Source: Actinobacillus equuli (GTDB lineage Bacteria; Pseudomonadota; Gammaproteobacteria; Enterobacterales; Pasteurellaceae). Taken from it: a stretch of DNA of 64,000 nt. The stretch spans positions 1,294,501 to 1,358,500 of the forward strand of contig NZ_LR134310.1 of the NCBI RefSeq assembly GCF_900636745.1, in the 5' to 3' direction. This document shows positions 8,855 to 17,079 of the stretch, one piece after another (positions within the stretch are counted from its first letter, which is position 1; the number at the start of each line of letters is the position of its first letter). Below the pieces are notes generated by a model. The model was not told where the DNA came from. It worked only from the letters and a program-made list of their open reading frames with translations, and did no database searches. Both the position numbers and the translations under genes were made by a program.

Positions 8855-11800
8855 ATGACTGTACAAACCTTTCGTGGCTCTCCTGCCCTCTCTGAATTTC
8901 GTCTTAACCAATTCCAAACCAAGTTCCAACAAAATGCGTTACCGGTAAAATCGGTCTATGCGGAATATGTGCATTTTGTCGATTTAAATGCTGAACTTAG
9001 CGCAGCACAAACCGCTGAAATTAAAGAACTTTTACATTACGGTCCGACACTCACCGAACACGAACCGGTCGGTTTTTGTTTAATTGTGACCCCTCGTATC
9101 GGTACCATCTCTTCATGGTCTTCAAAAGCGACCGATATTGCGCACAACTGCGGCTTACAAGCGGTAAATCGTATCGAACGCGGTTTAGCTTACTATTTTG
9201 AATTCAGCGCAGAGCCGACAGCAGCGCAAATCGAAACCTTAAAAGGTTTATTACACGACCGTATGTTAGAAACGGTGTTAGATAACGAAGCGCAAGCGGC
9301 AAATTTATTTGCTCAACAAGAGCCTAAACCGTTTACCACCGTAGATATTTTAAACGGTGGTCGTAAAGCGTTAGAAGAAGCGAACGTGAACTTAGGTTTA
9401 GCGTTAGCGGATGATGAAATTGATTATTTAGTCGAAAATTTCACTGCTTTAAATCGTAACCCGAACGACATCGAACTTTATATGTTCGCACAGGCGAACT
9501 CGGAACACTGCCGCCACAAAATCTTTAATGCGGATTGGACGATTGACGGTCAAAAACAAGAAAAATCATTATTCAAAATGATTAAAAACACCTTCGAGAA
9601 AACGCCGGACTACGTGCTTTCAGCTTATAAAGATAATGCGGCGGTAATGGAAGGCTCAAAAGTTGGTCGTTGGTTCCCGGATCAAGACGGTCAATACCGT
9701 GCGCACCAAGAAGATGCGCATATCTTAATGAAAGTAGAAACCCATAACCACCCGACTGCAATTTCACCATTCCCGGGTGCAGCGACCGGTTCAGGCGGTG
9801 AAATTCGTGATGAAGGTGCAACCGGTCGCGGTGCAAAACCAAAAGCAGGTTTAACCGGTTTCTCGGTGTCTAACCTTGTGATTCCAAACTTTGAACAGCC
9901 GTGGGAAAACCCACTTTCAAAACCGAATCGTATCGCTTCAGCACTCGATATTATGATCGAAGGTCCATTGGGCGGCGCGGCATTTAACAATGAATTCGGT
10001 CGTCCGGCGTTATTAGGTTATTTCCGTACCTATGAAGAAAAAGTAAACAGCTTTGCCGGTGAAGAAGTACGTGGTTACCACAAACCGATTATGCTCGCAG
10101 GCGGTATCGGTAATATCCGTGCCGAACACGTACAAAAAGGCGAAATTCCGGTCGGTGCGAAATTAATCGTGCTTGGCGGTCCGGCAATGAACATCGGCTT
10201 AGGTGGTGGTGCGGCTTCGTCTATGGCTTCCGGTAAATCAAAAGAAGATTTGGACTTTGCTTCGGTACAACGTGAAAACCCGGAAATGGAACGCCGTTGC
10301 CAAGAAGTGATCGATCGTTGCTGGCAGTTAGGTGAAGACAACCCGATTTTATTTATCCACGATGTAGGTGCAGGCGGTTTATCAAACGCAATGCCGGAAT
10401 TAGTTCACGACGGCGATCGTGGCGGTAAATTCGATTTACGTAAAATTTTATGTGACGAAAAAGGTATGTCACCGCTTGAGATTTGGTGTAATGAATCGCA
10501 AGAACGTTATGTATTAGCGGTTGCGCCGGAAAAATTAGCGTTATTTACCGAATTATGTGAGCGTGAACGTGCGCCGTTTGCAGTGATCGGTGAAGCGACC
10601 GAAGAGAAACATTTAACCCTTAAAGACGATCATTTCGACAATAACCCGATTGATTTACCGATGAATGTGTTACTCGGCAAAACGCCGAAAATGCACCGTG
10701 ACGTTTCGTCAAAAACTGTTGAAAATCAACCGCTTGATAGCCAACAAATCCAATTAAAAGAAGCGCTACATCGTGTGTTACGTTTACCGGTTGTCGCAGA
10801 AAAAACCTTCTTAATCACTATCGGTGACCGTTCGGTAACCGGTATGGTGGCACGTGATCAGATGGTTGGTCCGTGGCAAATTCCGGTAGCGGACTGCGCG
10901 GTAACCACGGCAAGTTTAGACAGCTACCACGGTGAAGCAATGTCGATGGGCGAACGTGCGCCGGTTGCTTTATTAGATTTCGGTGCGTCTGCACGCCTTG
11001 CGGTGGCAGAATCGATCACCAATATCGCAGCGACTAATATCGGTGAATTAAAACGCATTAAACTTTCGGCAAACTGGATGTCGGCGGCAGGTCACGAAGG
11101 TGAAGATGCCGGTCTTTATGAAGCGGTAAAAGCAGTCGGTGAAGAGCTTTGCCCGGCGTTAGGCATTACAATTCCGGTGGGGAAAGACTCAATGTCAATG
11201 CGCACTACATGGGAAGAAAATGGTGAGCAAAAATCGGTAACTGCACCGCTTTCATTAGTGATTTCGGCATTCGCTCGTGTGGAAGACGTACGTAAAACCG
11301 TTACACCACAGCTACGTACCGATAAAGGCCTATCAAGCCTATTATTAATTGACTTAGGTGAAGGCAAAAACCGTTTAGGCGCAACCGCATTAGCGCAAGT
11401 TTACAAACAACTCGGCGACAAACCGGCGGATGTAGTCAATGTAGAAAGCCTCAAAAACTTCTTTAATGCAATGCAAACTTTAGTGGCGGAAGACAAATTA
11501 CTTGCTTATCACGACCGTTCGGACGGTGGTTTAATTACCACGCTTGCGGAAATGGCGTTTGCCGGCAACTGCGGCGTAGAAATTGATATTTCAGCGTTAG
11601 GCGATGACGATTTAGCGGTATTATTCAACGAAGAGCTTGGTGCGGTTATTCAAGTAAAAGATGCGGATTTAGCTCGTGTGCGTGAAGTATTAAATGCACA
11701 TAATTTACTGGGCTTAACCAAAGATTTAGGTACGGTACACGAAGACGATCGTTTTGTGATTAGCCGTGGCAGCCTCAAACTTCTTAACGAAAAACGTTCG

Positions 11801-12751
11801 GAATTACGTGGAATTTGGGCGGAATTGACCCATCAAATGCAACGTTTACGTGATAATCCGGAATGTGCCGACCAAGAGTTTGAAACTAAAAAAGACCCGA
11901 ATAACAAAGGCTTATCGACTTTCTTAACCTATGATGTTAACGAAGATATTACCGCACCGTTTATCAATAAAGGCGTGAAGCCGACTATTGCTATCTTGCG
12001 TGAACAGGGTGTAAACAGCCATTACGAAATGGCGGCAGCATTCGACCGTGCCGGCTTTAATGCGATTGACGTACATATGTCAGACTTAATGGCGGGTAGA
12101 AGAAATCTTAAAGATTTCAATGCGTTAGTTGCGTGTGGCGGCTTTTCTTACGGTGATGTACTCGGTGCCGGCGGTGGTTGGGCGAAATCGATTTTATTCA
12201 ACCCAATGTTGCGTGAACAGTTCAGCCAATTCTTTGCGAACCCGAACACGCTTGCATTAGGTGTGTGTAACGGTTGCCAAATGGTTTCAAACCTAGCGGA
12301 AATTATCCCGGGTACAGAAAACTGGCCACGTTTCGTACGTAACAAATCGGAACGCTTTGAAGCACGTGTCGGTTTAGTGAAAATCAACGAAACCAACAGC
12401 CACTGGTTCCAAGGTATGGCGGGTTCACATATGCCGATTGCCGTTTCACACGGTGAAGGTCAAGTGGAGTTCAAATCGGCACAACAACTTGCCGGTTTAA
12501 CCGCACAAAAACTTGTGATCGCACAATATATCGACAACAACTTACAACCGACCGAAGTTTACCCGGCTAACCCGAACGGCTCGGTAAACGGCATCACCGC
12601 AATTTCAAACACAGACGGACGTGTAGCCATCATGATGCCACACCCAGAACGTGTTTACCGCGCAGTATCTAACTCTTGGTGTCCTGATGATTGGACAGAA
12701 GATGGGGCGTGGATGAGATTGTTTAGAAATGCGAGGGTGGCACTTAAATAA
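8855..12751 (+). CDS. purL: Phosphoribosylformylglycinamidine synthase
   Basis: Large single-chain FGAM synthase, 1298 residues (E. coli 1295). It converts FGAR, glutamine and ATP to FGAM in de novo purine synthesis. The N-terminal PurS-like and linker regions are followed by two AIR-synthase-like halves ([13 protein letters not shown] near 210; DKGLS near 830) and a C-terminal class I glutaminase domain with the nucleophile in LGVCNGCQM and the MMPHPERV motif close to the end. Transcribed alone, with a PurR box over its promoter and an intrinsic terminator behind it. No frameshift or truncation. Confidence 0.98.
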   Translation: MTVQTFRGSPALSEFRLNQFQTKFQQNALPVKSVYAEYVHFVDLNAELSAAQTAEIKELLHYGPTLTEHEPVGFCLIVTPRIGTISSWSSKATDIAHNCGLQAVNRIERGLAYYFEFSAEPTAAQIETLKGLLHDRMLETVLDNEAQAANLFAQQEPKPFTTVDILNGGRKALEEANVNLGLALADDEIDYLVENFTALNRNPNDIELYMFAQANSEHCRHKIFNADWTIDGQKQEKSLFKMIKNTFEKTPDYVLSAYKDNAAVMEGSKVGRWFPDQDGQYRAHQEDAHILMKVETHNHPTAISPFPGAATGSGGEIRDEGATGRGAKPKAGLTGFSVSNLVIPNFEQPWENPLSKPNRIASALDIMIEGPLGGAAFNNEFGRPALLGYFRTYEEKVNSFAGEEVRGYHKPIMLAGGIGNIRAEHVQKGEIPVGAKLIVLGGPAMNIGLGGGAASSMASGKSKEDLDFASVQRENPEMERRCQEVIDRCWQLGEDNPILFIHDVGAGGLSNAMPELVHDGDRGGKFDLRKILCDEKGMSPLEIWCNESQERYVLAVAPEKLALFTELCERERAPFAVIGEATEEKHLTLKDDHFDNNPIDLPMNVLLGKTPKMHRDVSSKTVENQPLDSQQIQLKEALHRVLRLPVVAEKTFLITIGDRSVTGMVARDQMVGPWQIPVADCAVTTASLDSYHGEAMSMGERAPVALLDFGASARLAVAESITNIAATNIGELKRIKLSANWMSAAGHEGEDAGLYEAVKAVGEELCPALGITIPVGKDSMSMRTTWEENGEQKSVTAPLSLVISAFARVEDVRKTVTPQLRTDKGLSSLLLIDLGEGKNRLGATALAQVYKQLGDKPADVVNVESLKNFFNAMQTLVAEDKLLAYHDRSDGGLITTLAEMAFAGNCGVEIDISALGDDDLAVLFNEELGAVIQVKDADLARVREVLNAHNLLGLTKDLGTVHEDDRFVISRGSLKLLNEKRSELRGIWAELTHQMQRLRDNPECADQEFETKKDPNNKGLSTFLTYDVNEDITAPFINKGVKPTIAILREQGVNSHYEMAAAFDRAGFNAIDVHMSDLMAGRRNLKDFNALVACGGFSYGDVLGAGGGWAKSILFNPMLREQFSQFFANPNTLALGVCNGCQMVSNLAEIIPGTENWPRFVRNKSERFEARVGLVKINETNSHWFQGMAGSHMPIAVSHGEGQVEFKSAQQLAGLTAQKLVIAQYIDNNLQPTEVYPANPNGSVNGITAISNTDGRVAIMMPHPERVYRAVSNSWCPDDWTEDGAWMRLFRNARVALK

Positions 12752-12770
12752 TTAAGTGTAAATTGATGAG

Positions 12771-12804
12771 AAAAGGCAACTACTAAAAGGTGGTTGTCTT
12801 TTTT
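12771..12804 (+). terminator. Intrinsic terminator after purL
   Basis: AAAGGCAACTAC pairs with GTGGTTGTCTTT, using two G-T pairs, followed by TTTTTT, 20 bases after the purL stop. Confidence 0.75.
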
Positions 12805-12866
12805 ACTTTTATATTTTGATCTATTTTTAGATAATTTTATTTTTATTATTTAAAGGATATTGTTTT

Positions 12867-13769
12867 ATGGTTGTATTATTACATTTTATATTAGCTTTAT
12901 TTCTATTTTTAATAACTAATTGGTTTGGAAAAAAATCTGTAGATTATGGGTATTATGAGTTTTCATTTTATGAACAAGAATATAATACTGTATTTGATCT
13001 ATTGTATAAGTCATTTAGCCCTGTGGTCTTTATATTTATAGCATCATTGTTATTTCATAAATTAGGGTTTGATTCATGTATTATTGATATATATTATGTC
13101 GTGGTGTATAGTTTTCTAATTAGAGTGACATATATTATTGTCATGGGGAGACATAGCATAACTGACTGGAAAACCATATTTCTAATTAGTGTGGTTTCTA
13201 CAAGCATATCATATGTAGTATATAATGAATTTTTATTAACTAAAGAGTTTTTAATACCATCAAAGGAAGATATAGCAACTGCATTATGGTTTGGTTTTAT
13301 AGGATATATTTATAAAACATTAAATACAATATCTAATAATGGTGATAGCTATGAGAGAGAACAAAAATATATTTTGAAAATGAAGAGTGATTTTTCTTAT
13401 CGTTTTGATTATGTTGTTAAGGAATTAACTTCTTCTGAAAAAGAAACAAATTTAATTTATTCCATTATGATTTATGAAAACTTTAATAGAGGCCTAGTTA
13501 TAAGATTTTTGGAAAGAGTTTTATTCTTTACTAGATGTATAAAAACTACTGGTGTAATGCAAGTAAATAGCCCAAGTAAATTATCTGATATCGATAGTAT
13601 AAGGATAGGAGGAAATATTTTAATATTAAAATATAGAGAAATACTTTCTTCTGAGAAGAATGAATATAATGCAATAAGAGAAAGTATCAAAAATTATAAT
13701 CCTGACATACGATATATAAATAATGTAATGGAAATATATAATATATTAGATGAAGATCCTACTAACTAA
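12867..13769 (+). CDS. AT-rich orphan membrane protein with a possible lysozyme-like C-terminal domain
   Basis: Not recognised as a named family. 300 residues; AAAGGA lies 9 bases before the ATG. Four to five hydrophobic segments (about 3-20, 52-66, 72-92, 102-122, 136-151) are followed by a soluble domain from about 155 to 300. That domain shows a pattern like soluble lytic transglycosylases: an isolated acidic residue in IYENFNRG (Glu204), TTGVMQVNS (227-235, compare G-x-MQ-x-x-P), SIRIGGNILILKY (244-256) and YNPDIRYINNVMEIY (277-291, compare YN-G...Y...V...Y). This reading is an inference from motif spacing. Base composition is far more AT-rich than in purL or the carrier gene that follows, with many ATA and AGA codons, which suggests horizontal acquisition. 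It is a single gene with no partner on its strand. Confidence 0.75.
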   Translation: MVVLLHFILALFLFLITNWFGKKSVDYGYYEFSFYEQEYNTVFDLLYKSFSPVVFIFIASLLFHKLGFDSCIIDIYYVVVYSFLIRVTYIIVMGRHSITDWKTIFLISVVSTSISYVVYNEFLLTKEFLIPSKEDIATALWFGFIGYIYKTLNTISNNGDSYEREQKYILKMKSDFSYRFDYVVKELTSSEKETNLIYSIMIYENFNRGLVIRFLERVLFFTRCIKTTGVMQVNSPSKLSDIDSIRIGGNILILKYREILSSEKNEYNAIRESIKNYNPDIRYINNVMEIYNILDEDPTN

Positions 13770-13861
13770 TATAAGTTTGTTTTTCCAATTATTGATGAGA
13801 AATAATTGGAAAAACTATTCAAAAAGAAAGTTAATCTATTTCGCTATCGTTACTAAGTAAA

Positions 13862-13919
13862 ACAAGCGGTTAAATTTTCTTAAAAATTTGCAAAATATCA
13901 GGAAAATTCGACCGCTTGT
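13862..13919. repeat. Inverted USS pair (Apl type)
   Basis: ACAAGCGGT and its complement ACCGCTTGT are separated by a TTTGCAAA-containing spacer. This is the usual intergenic form in this window: two uptake signals that together can fold as a hairpin. Confidence 0.85.
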
Positions 13920-13930
13920 TGTTATTCACT

Positions 13931-13992
13931 ACCACGCACGAGCCGTACGTGGTTAGGAGGCTCTTCGAGCCTGTTGAGCCACGCTGTGGCTC
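13931..13992. repeat. Three tandem hairpins upstream of the uhpC-like gene
   Basis: Within 62 bases there are ACCACG/CGTGGT with an 11-base loop (13931-13953), AGGCTC-TTC-GAGCCT (13958-13972) and GAGCCAC-GCT-GTGGCTC (13976-13992). The stretch is GC-rich compared with its flanks and carries no T-run on either strand, so it is not an ordinary terminator. It could be a structured RNA, a leader element, or the relic of a mobile element. The rest of the 13770-14134 gap holds the USS pair and the uhpC-like promoter. Confidence 0.55.
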
Positions 13993-14050
13993 TTGGTGAA
14001 AACCTTTAGCGAAATCAAATAGCTGTAAATACTGTTCTCGCACATTATTA

Positions 14051-14072
14051 AAATGTGATAGTGGTCACTTTT
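14051..14072 (+). promoter_or_regulatory. CRP site, class II position, for the uhpC-like gene
   Basis: TGTGA-N6-TCACT matches 9 of the 10 CRP core bases. A TATAGT -10 element lies at 14091-14096, so the site centre (14061.5) falls about 41.5 bp before the likely start of transcription, the standard class II activating position. Confidence 0.8.
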
Positions 14073-14134
14073 TTAGCGTGAGTTTTCATATATAGTCCGG
14101 TCAGATGAGTAAATTTTCTGATTGGGAGTATCAA

Positions 14135-15460
14135 ATGAATATTTTTAAAGAAGCACCGGATCTTCCTATTACCAAAACAAAAGAGGAGATCGATAAAACC
14201 TATCGTTATTGGCGGATACAGTTAATGTTGGTCAGTTATGTCGGTTATGCAGTTTTCTATTTTACCCGTAAAGGTTTTAATTTTGTGATGCCGGCAATGT
14301 TGACCGATTTGGGTCTGCAAAAAGCGGATATTGGTATGATGGGGACGGCATTTTATTTGACCTATGGCGTATCTAAGTTTTTATCCGGTGTCATCGGAGA
14401 TCGTTCTAATCCGAGATATTTTATGGGATTAGGCTTAATGGCAACCGGCTTGGTGAATATCTTCTTCGGGATGAGTTCTTCCATTTTTATGTTCGTTACA
14501 TTGTGGATGATTAATGCGTTCTTCCAAGGCTGGGGCTGGCCGCCATGCTCAAAAATTTTAAACACTTGGTATTCTCGTAATGAGCGTGGTTTGTGGTGGG
14601 CGATTTGGAATACGTCGCATAATTTAGGCGGTGCGGTGATTCCGTTACTCGCAGGGGCGGCAACCTTAGCTTGGGGCTGGCGTTACGGAATGATTATTCC
14701 CGGTGTGATTGCGGTTGTGGTCGGGATTGGTTTGTGTGTTTTATTGCGAGACAGACCGGCTTCAATGGGGCTGCCGACCGTAGGGGAGTGGCGTAATGAT
14801 ATTGCGGAACAAAAACATGAAAGTGACGGCTTGGGCTTAACCACATGGGAAATTCTCAAACAATACGTATTTAAAAATAAAATTATTTGGGCGTTGGCGA
14901 TTTCTTATGGTTTGGTTTATATCGTCAGAACCGGTATTAATGACTGGGGTAATTTATATTTAACCGAGACCCATCATTATGATTTATTGCAAGCGAATAC
15001 GGTTATCGCATTCTTTGAAATCGGGGGCTTTTTAGGGGCGTTATTTGCCGGCTGGGGTTCCGATAAATTCTTTAAAGGTAACCGCACACAAATGAACATT
15101 ATTTATGTGTTAGGGATTATTTCGGTTGCTTTGGGGTTATGGCTGATTCCAAGTGATGATAAATTCATTATGTCGAGTTTATTTTTCTTGATGGGCTTTT
15201 TTATCTTCGGACCACAATTCTTAATTGCGATGGCGGCAGCGGAAAACTCACATAAATATGCATCCGGCGCATCAACCGGTTTTGTGAGTTTATTCGCCTA
15301 TATTGGTGCGGCAATTGCCGGTTTACCGTTATCATTGATTATCGAACAATTCAAATGGAACGGTTTCTTCAGCACGTTATTCATTATCTCATTAGCTTGT
15401 GCGCTATTACTCGTTTTAGTGTTTGTATTGCAAAACAGACGAAATCAAGCGATTAGCTAA
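14135..15460 (+). CDS. UhpC-like organophosphate:phosphate antiporter family protein
   Basis: 441-residue major-facilitator protein of the OPA family with twelve helices. It resembles E. coli UhpC more than UhpT throughout: YFTRKGFN near the N-terminus, FFQGWGWPPCSKILNTWYS, WNTSHNLGGAVIP, GLPTVGEWRND and INDWGNLY. E. coli UhpC is a glucose-6-phosphate sensor acting with UhpB/UhpA, while the chlamydial UhpC transports G6P. No uhpA or uhpB is next to it, so a transport role is plausible. The ATG at 14135 was chosen over one at 14105: TGGGAG lies six bases before it and the N-terminus then aligns with UhpC. A CRP site precedes it. Confidence 0.82.
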   Translation: MNIFKEAPDLPITKTKEEIDKTYRYWRIQLMLVSYVGYAVFYFTRKGFNFVMPAMLTDLGLQKADIGMMGTAFYLTYGVSKFLSGVIGDRSNPRYFMGLGLMATGLVNIFFGMSSSIFMFVTLWMINAFFQGWGWPPCSKILNTWYSRNERGLWWAIWNTSHNLGGAVIPLLAGAATLAWGWRYGMIIPGVIAVVVGIGLCVLLRDRPASMGLPTVGEWRNDIAEQKHESDGLGLTTWEILKQYVFKNKIIWALAISYGLVYIVRTGINDWGNLYLTETHHYDLLQANTVIAFFEIGGFLGALFAGWGSDKFFKGNRTQMNIIYVLGIISVALGLWLIPSDDKFIMSSLFFLMGFFIFGPQFLIAMAAAENSHKYASGASTGFVSLFAYIGAAIAGLPLSLIIEQFKWNGFFSTLFIISLACALLLVLVFVLQNRRNQAIS

Positions 15461-15542
15461 GTGTTGTTATGCTTAACCTAGAACTGCTTGCCGTGCTAGG
15501 AGAACTGTCAGTGCGGGTGCTATCGTGTTTTTAGGAGAATAG

Positions 15543-15573
15543 AAAAGCGCTCATCTTTGAGCGCTTTTGTTTT
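15543..15573. terminator. Bidirectional terminator between the uhpC-like gene and thrC
   Basis: Perfect stem AAAAGCGCTCA / TGAGCGCTTTT with a TCTT loop; T-runs follow on both strands. It can end both converging transcripts. Confidence 0.85.
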
Positions 15574-15583
15574 GATCGCTAGA

Positions 15584-16867
15584 TTAGTTGTTACCTGCTA
15601 ACAAATATTCACGTAATTTTGCGAAATCTGCCGGCATGGTGTCAGATAACAATTCCATTTTGTTGTGTTTATCCAATGCTTCCGGTAGTGGTAATTCGAT
15701 CTCTAAAATGCGCTCTACCGATTCTTTGAATTTCGCCGGGTGGGCGGTGCAGAGGAAAATACCGGTTTCGCCTGCTTGAAGCTGATCTTTTAACACTTGG
15801 TAAGCGATCGCACCGTGCGGTTCGCATAAGTAGCCTTCCGCATATTGTGCTTTTAATGCCGCTTCGGTTTCTGCATCATTTAATGCCGCTGAACCTAAAT
15901 CGCTTAACGCCCAGCCGTTACGTTTAAATAATTCTTCTACACGTGGCCAGTTGTTCGGGCGGCTTACGTCCATTGCATTTGACAGGGTTGCAACCGTTGC
16001 ATTCGGTTCCCATTTACCTGATTTTAAGTAACGAGGTACAGTGTCGTTCGCATTGGTTGAAGCGATAAAACGTTTGATTGGTAAACCTAGAGTTTTTGCG
16101 ATTAAACCTGCTGTTAAGTTACCGAAGTTGCCGCTTGGTACCGAAACCACTACGTCAGCACGTTTTTCTTTAGGTAATTGTGCTACCGCTTCAAAGTAAT
16201 AACAAACTTGCGCTAATAAACGGCTGATATTGATTGAGTTTGCTGAGTTTAAGCCGATCGCTTGACGTAATTCTGCATCGTCAAACGCTTGTTTTACTAA
16301 GGCTTGGCAAGCGTCAAAGTCCGATTCGATCGCAACGGTACGAATATTGCCGCCTAAGGTACAGAATAATTTTTCTTGTAACGGGCTGATTTTGCCTTTC
16401 GGATAAAGGATCACCACATTGATATTTTCTAAACCGTAGAATGCGTGTGCAACCGCCGCACCGGTATCACCTGAGGTTGCGGTTAAAATGGTGATTTTGC
16501 CGTCACCACGCACGCTTGCAAGCGCTTGTGCCATAAAACGACCGCCGAAGTCTTTAAACGCCAGTGTCGGGCCGTGGAACAGCTCAAGTGCATAAATGTC
16601 GTCATTCACTTTTGCGAGCGGTGCGGGGAAGGTAAATGCATTTTTTACCATAGCATTTACCGTTTCTTGCGGGAGCTCTTCACCAATCAGCGCCGTAAGA
16701 ATTTTTTGACTGCGCTCAACTAAAGGTAAATCGAGTAACGCCTCGATATCGTCAAATTTTGGTAACACTTCAGGGAAAAATAAACCCTGATCTTTACCTA
16801 AACCTTGGCGCACGCCTTGTGCAAAATTCACTTGTTCTTCGGGGTGTTTGATGTTGTATAAGTTCAT
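15584..16867 (-). CDS. thrC: Threonine synthase
   Basis: PLP enzyme that converts O-phosphohomoserine to threonine, 427 residues, full length. The PLP lysine is Lys105 in GPTLAFKDFGGRF. The phosphate-binding loop VSVPSGNFGNLTAG and ATSGDTGAA are clear. The gene stands alone: its upstream neighbour is the divergent FUSC gene, so it is not in a thrABC operon as in E. coli and H. influenzae. The start is MNLYNIKHPEEQVNF with a conserved N-terminus. Confidence 0.97.
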   Translation of the reverse strand: MNLYNIKHPEEQVNFAQGVRQGLGKDQGLFFPEVLPKFDDIEALLDLPLVERSQKILTALIGEELPQETVNAMVKNAFTFPAPLAKVNDDIYALELFHGPTLAFKDFGGRFMAQALASVRGDGKITILTATSGDTGAAVAHAFYGLENINVVILYPKGKISPLQEKLFCTLGGNIRTVAIESDFDACQALVKQAFDDAELRQAIGLNSANSINISRLLAQVCYYFEAVAQLPKEKRADVVVSVPSGNFGNLTAGLIAKTLGLPIKRFIASTNANDTVPRYLKSGKWEPNATVATLSNAMDVSRPNNWPRVEELFKRNGWALSDLGSAALNDAETEAALKAQYAEGYLCEPHGAIAYQVLKDQLQAGETGIFLCTAHPAKFKESVERILEIELPLPEALDKHNKMELLSDTMPADFAKLREYLLAGNN

Positions 16868-17016
16868 TAGGATGGGTCCTTTATATTAAGAGTGATTTAT
16901 CTGATTCTAGCCATTATCCTTCGTTAGTCAATGCAAAAGGCGTGATTATTTGCGCAAATTTTTAAAATCTTCACCGCTTAGGTAAAGTACAAAGAAATAT
17001 CTCGCCATTCTCTTTT

Positions 17017-17074
17017 GCAAGCGGTTGAATTTGCTTTAAAATTTGCAAACTTTTGCATAAATTCGACCGCTTGT
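17017..17074. repeat. Inverted USS pair in the thrC/FUSC divergent region
   Basis: GCAAGCGGT and ACCGCTTGT flank an AT-rich spacer. The right arm ends only 5 bases before the FUSC start codon, so it occupies the place of a ribosome-binding site. Confidence 0.8.
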
Positions 17075-17079
17075 AGCCT

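Noticed and set aside
9582..12396. Antisense open frames of 80-100 codons across purL
   Set aside because: They are shadows of a biased coding sequence on the other strand and have no domain or start signals.
13921..14030. Group II intron remnant at the hairpin triplet
   Set aside because: GAGCCGTACGT resembles the start of domain V, but the complementary half with the GAAA loop is missing and no reverse transcriptase frame is near.
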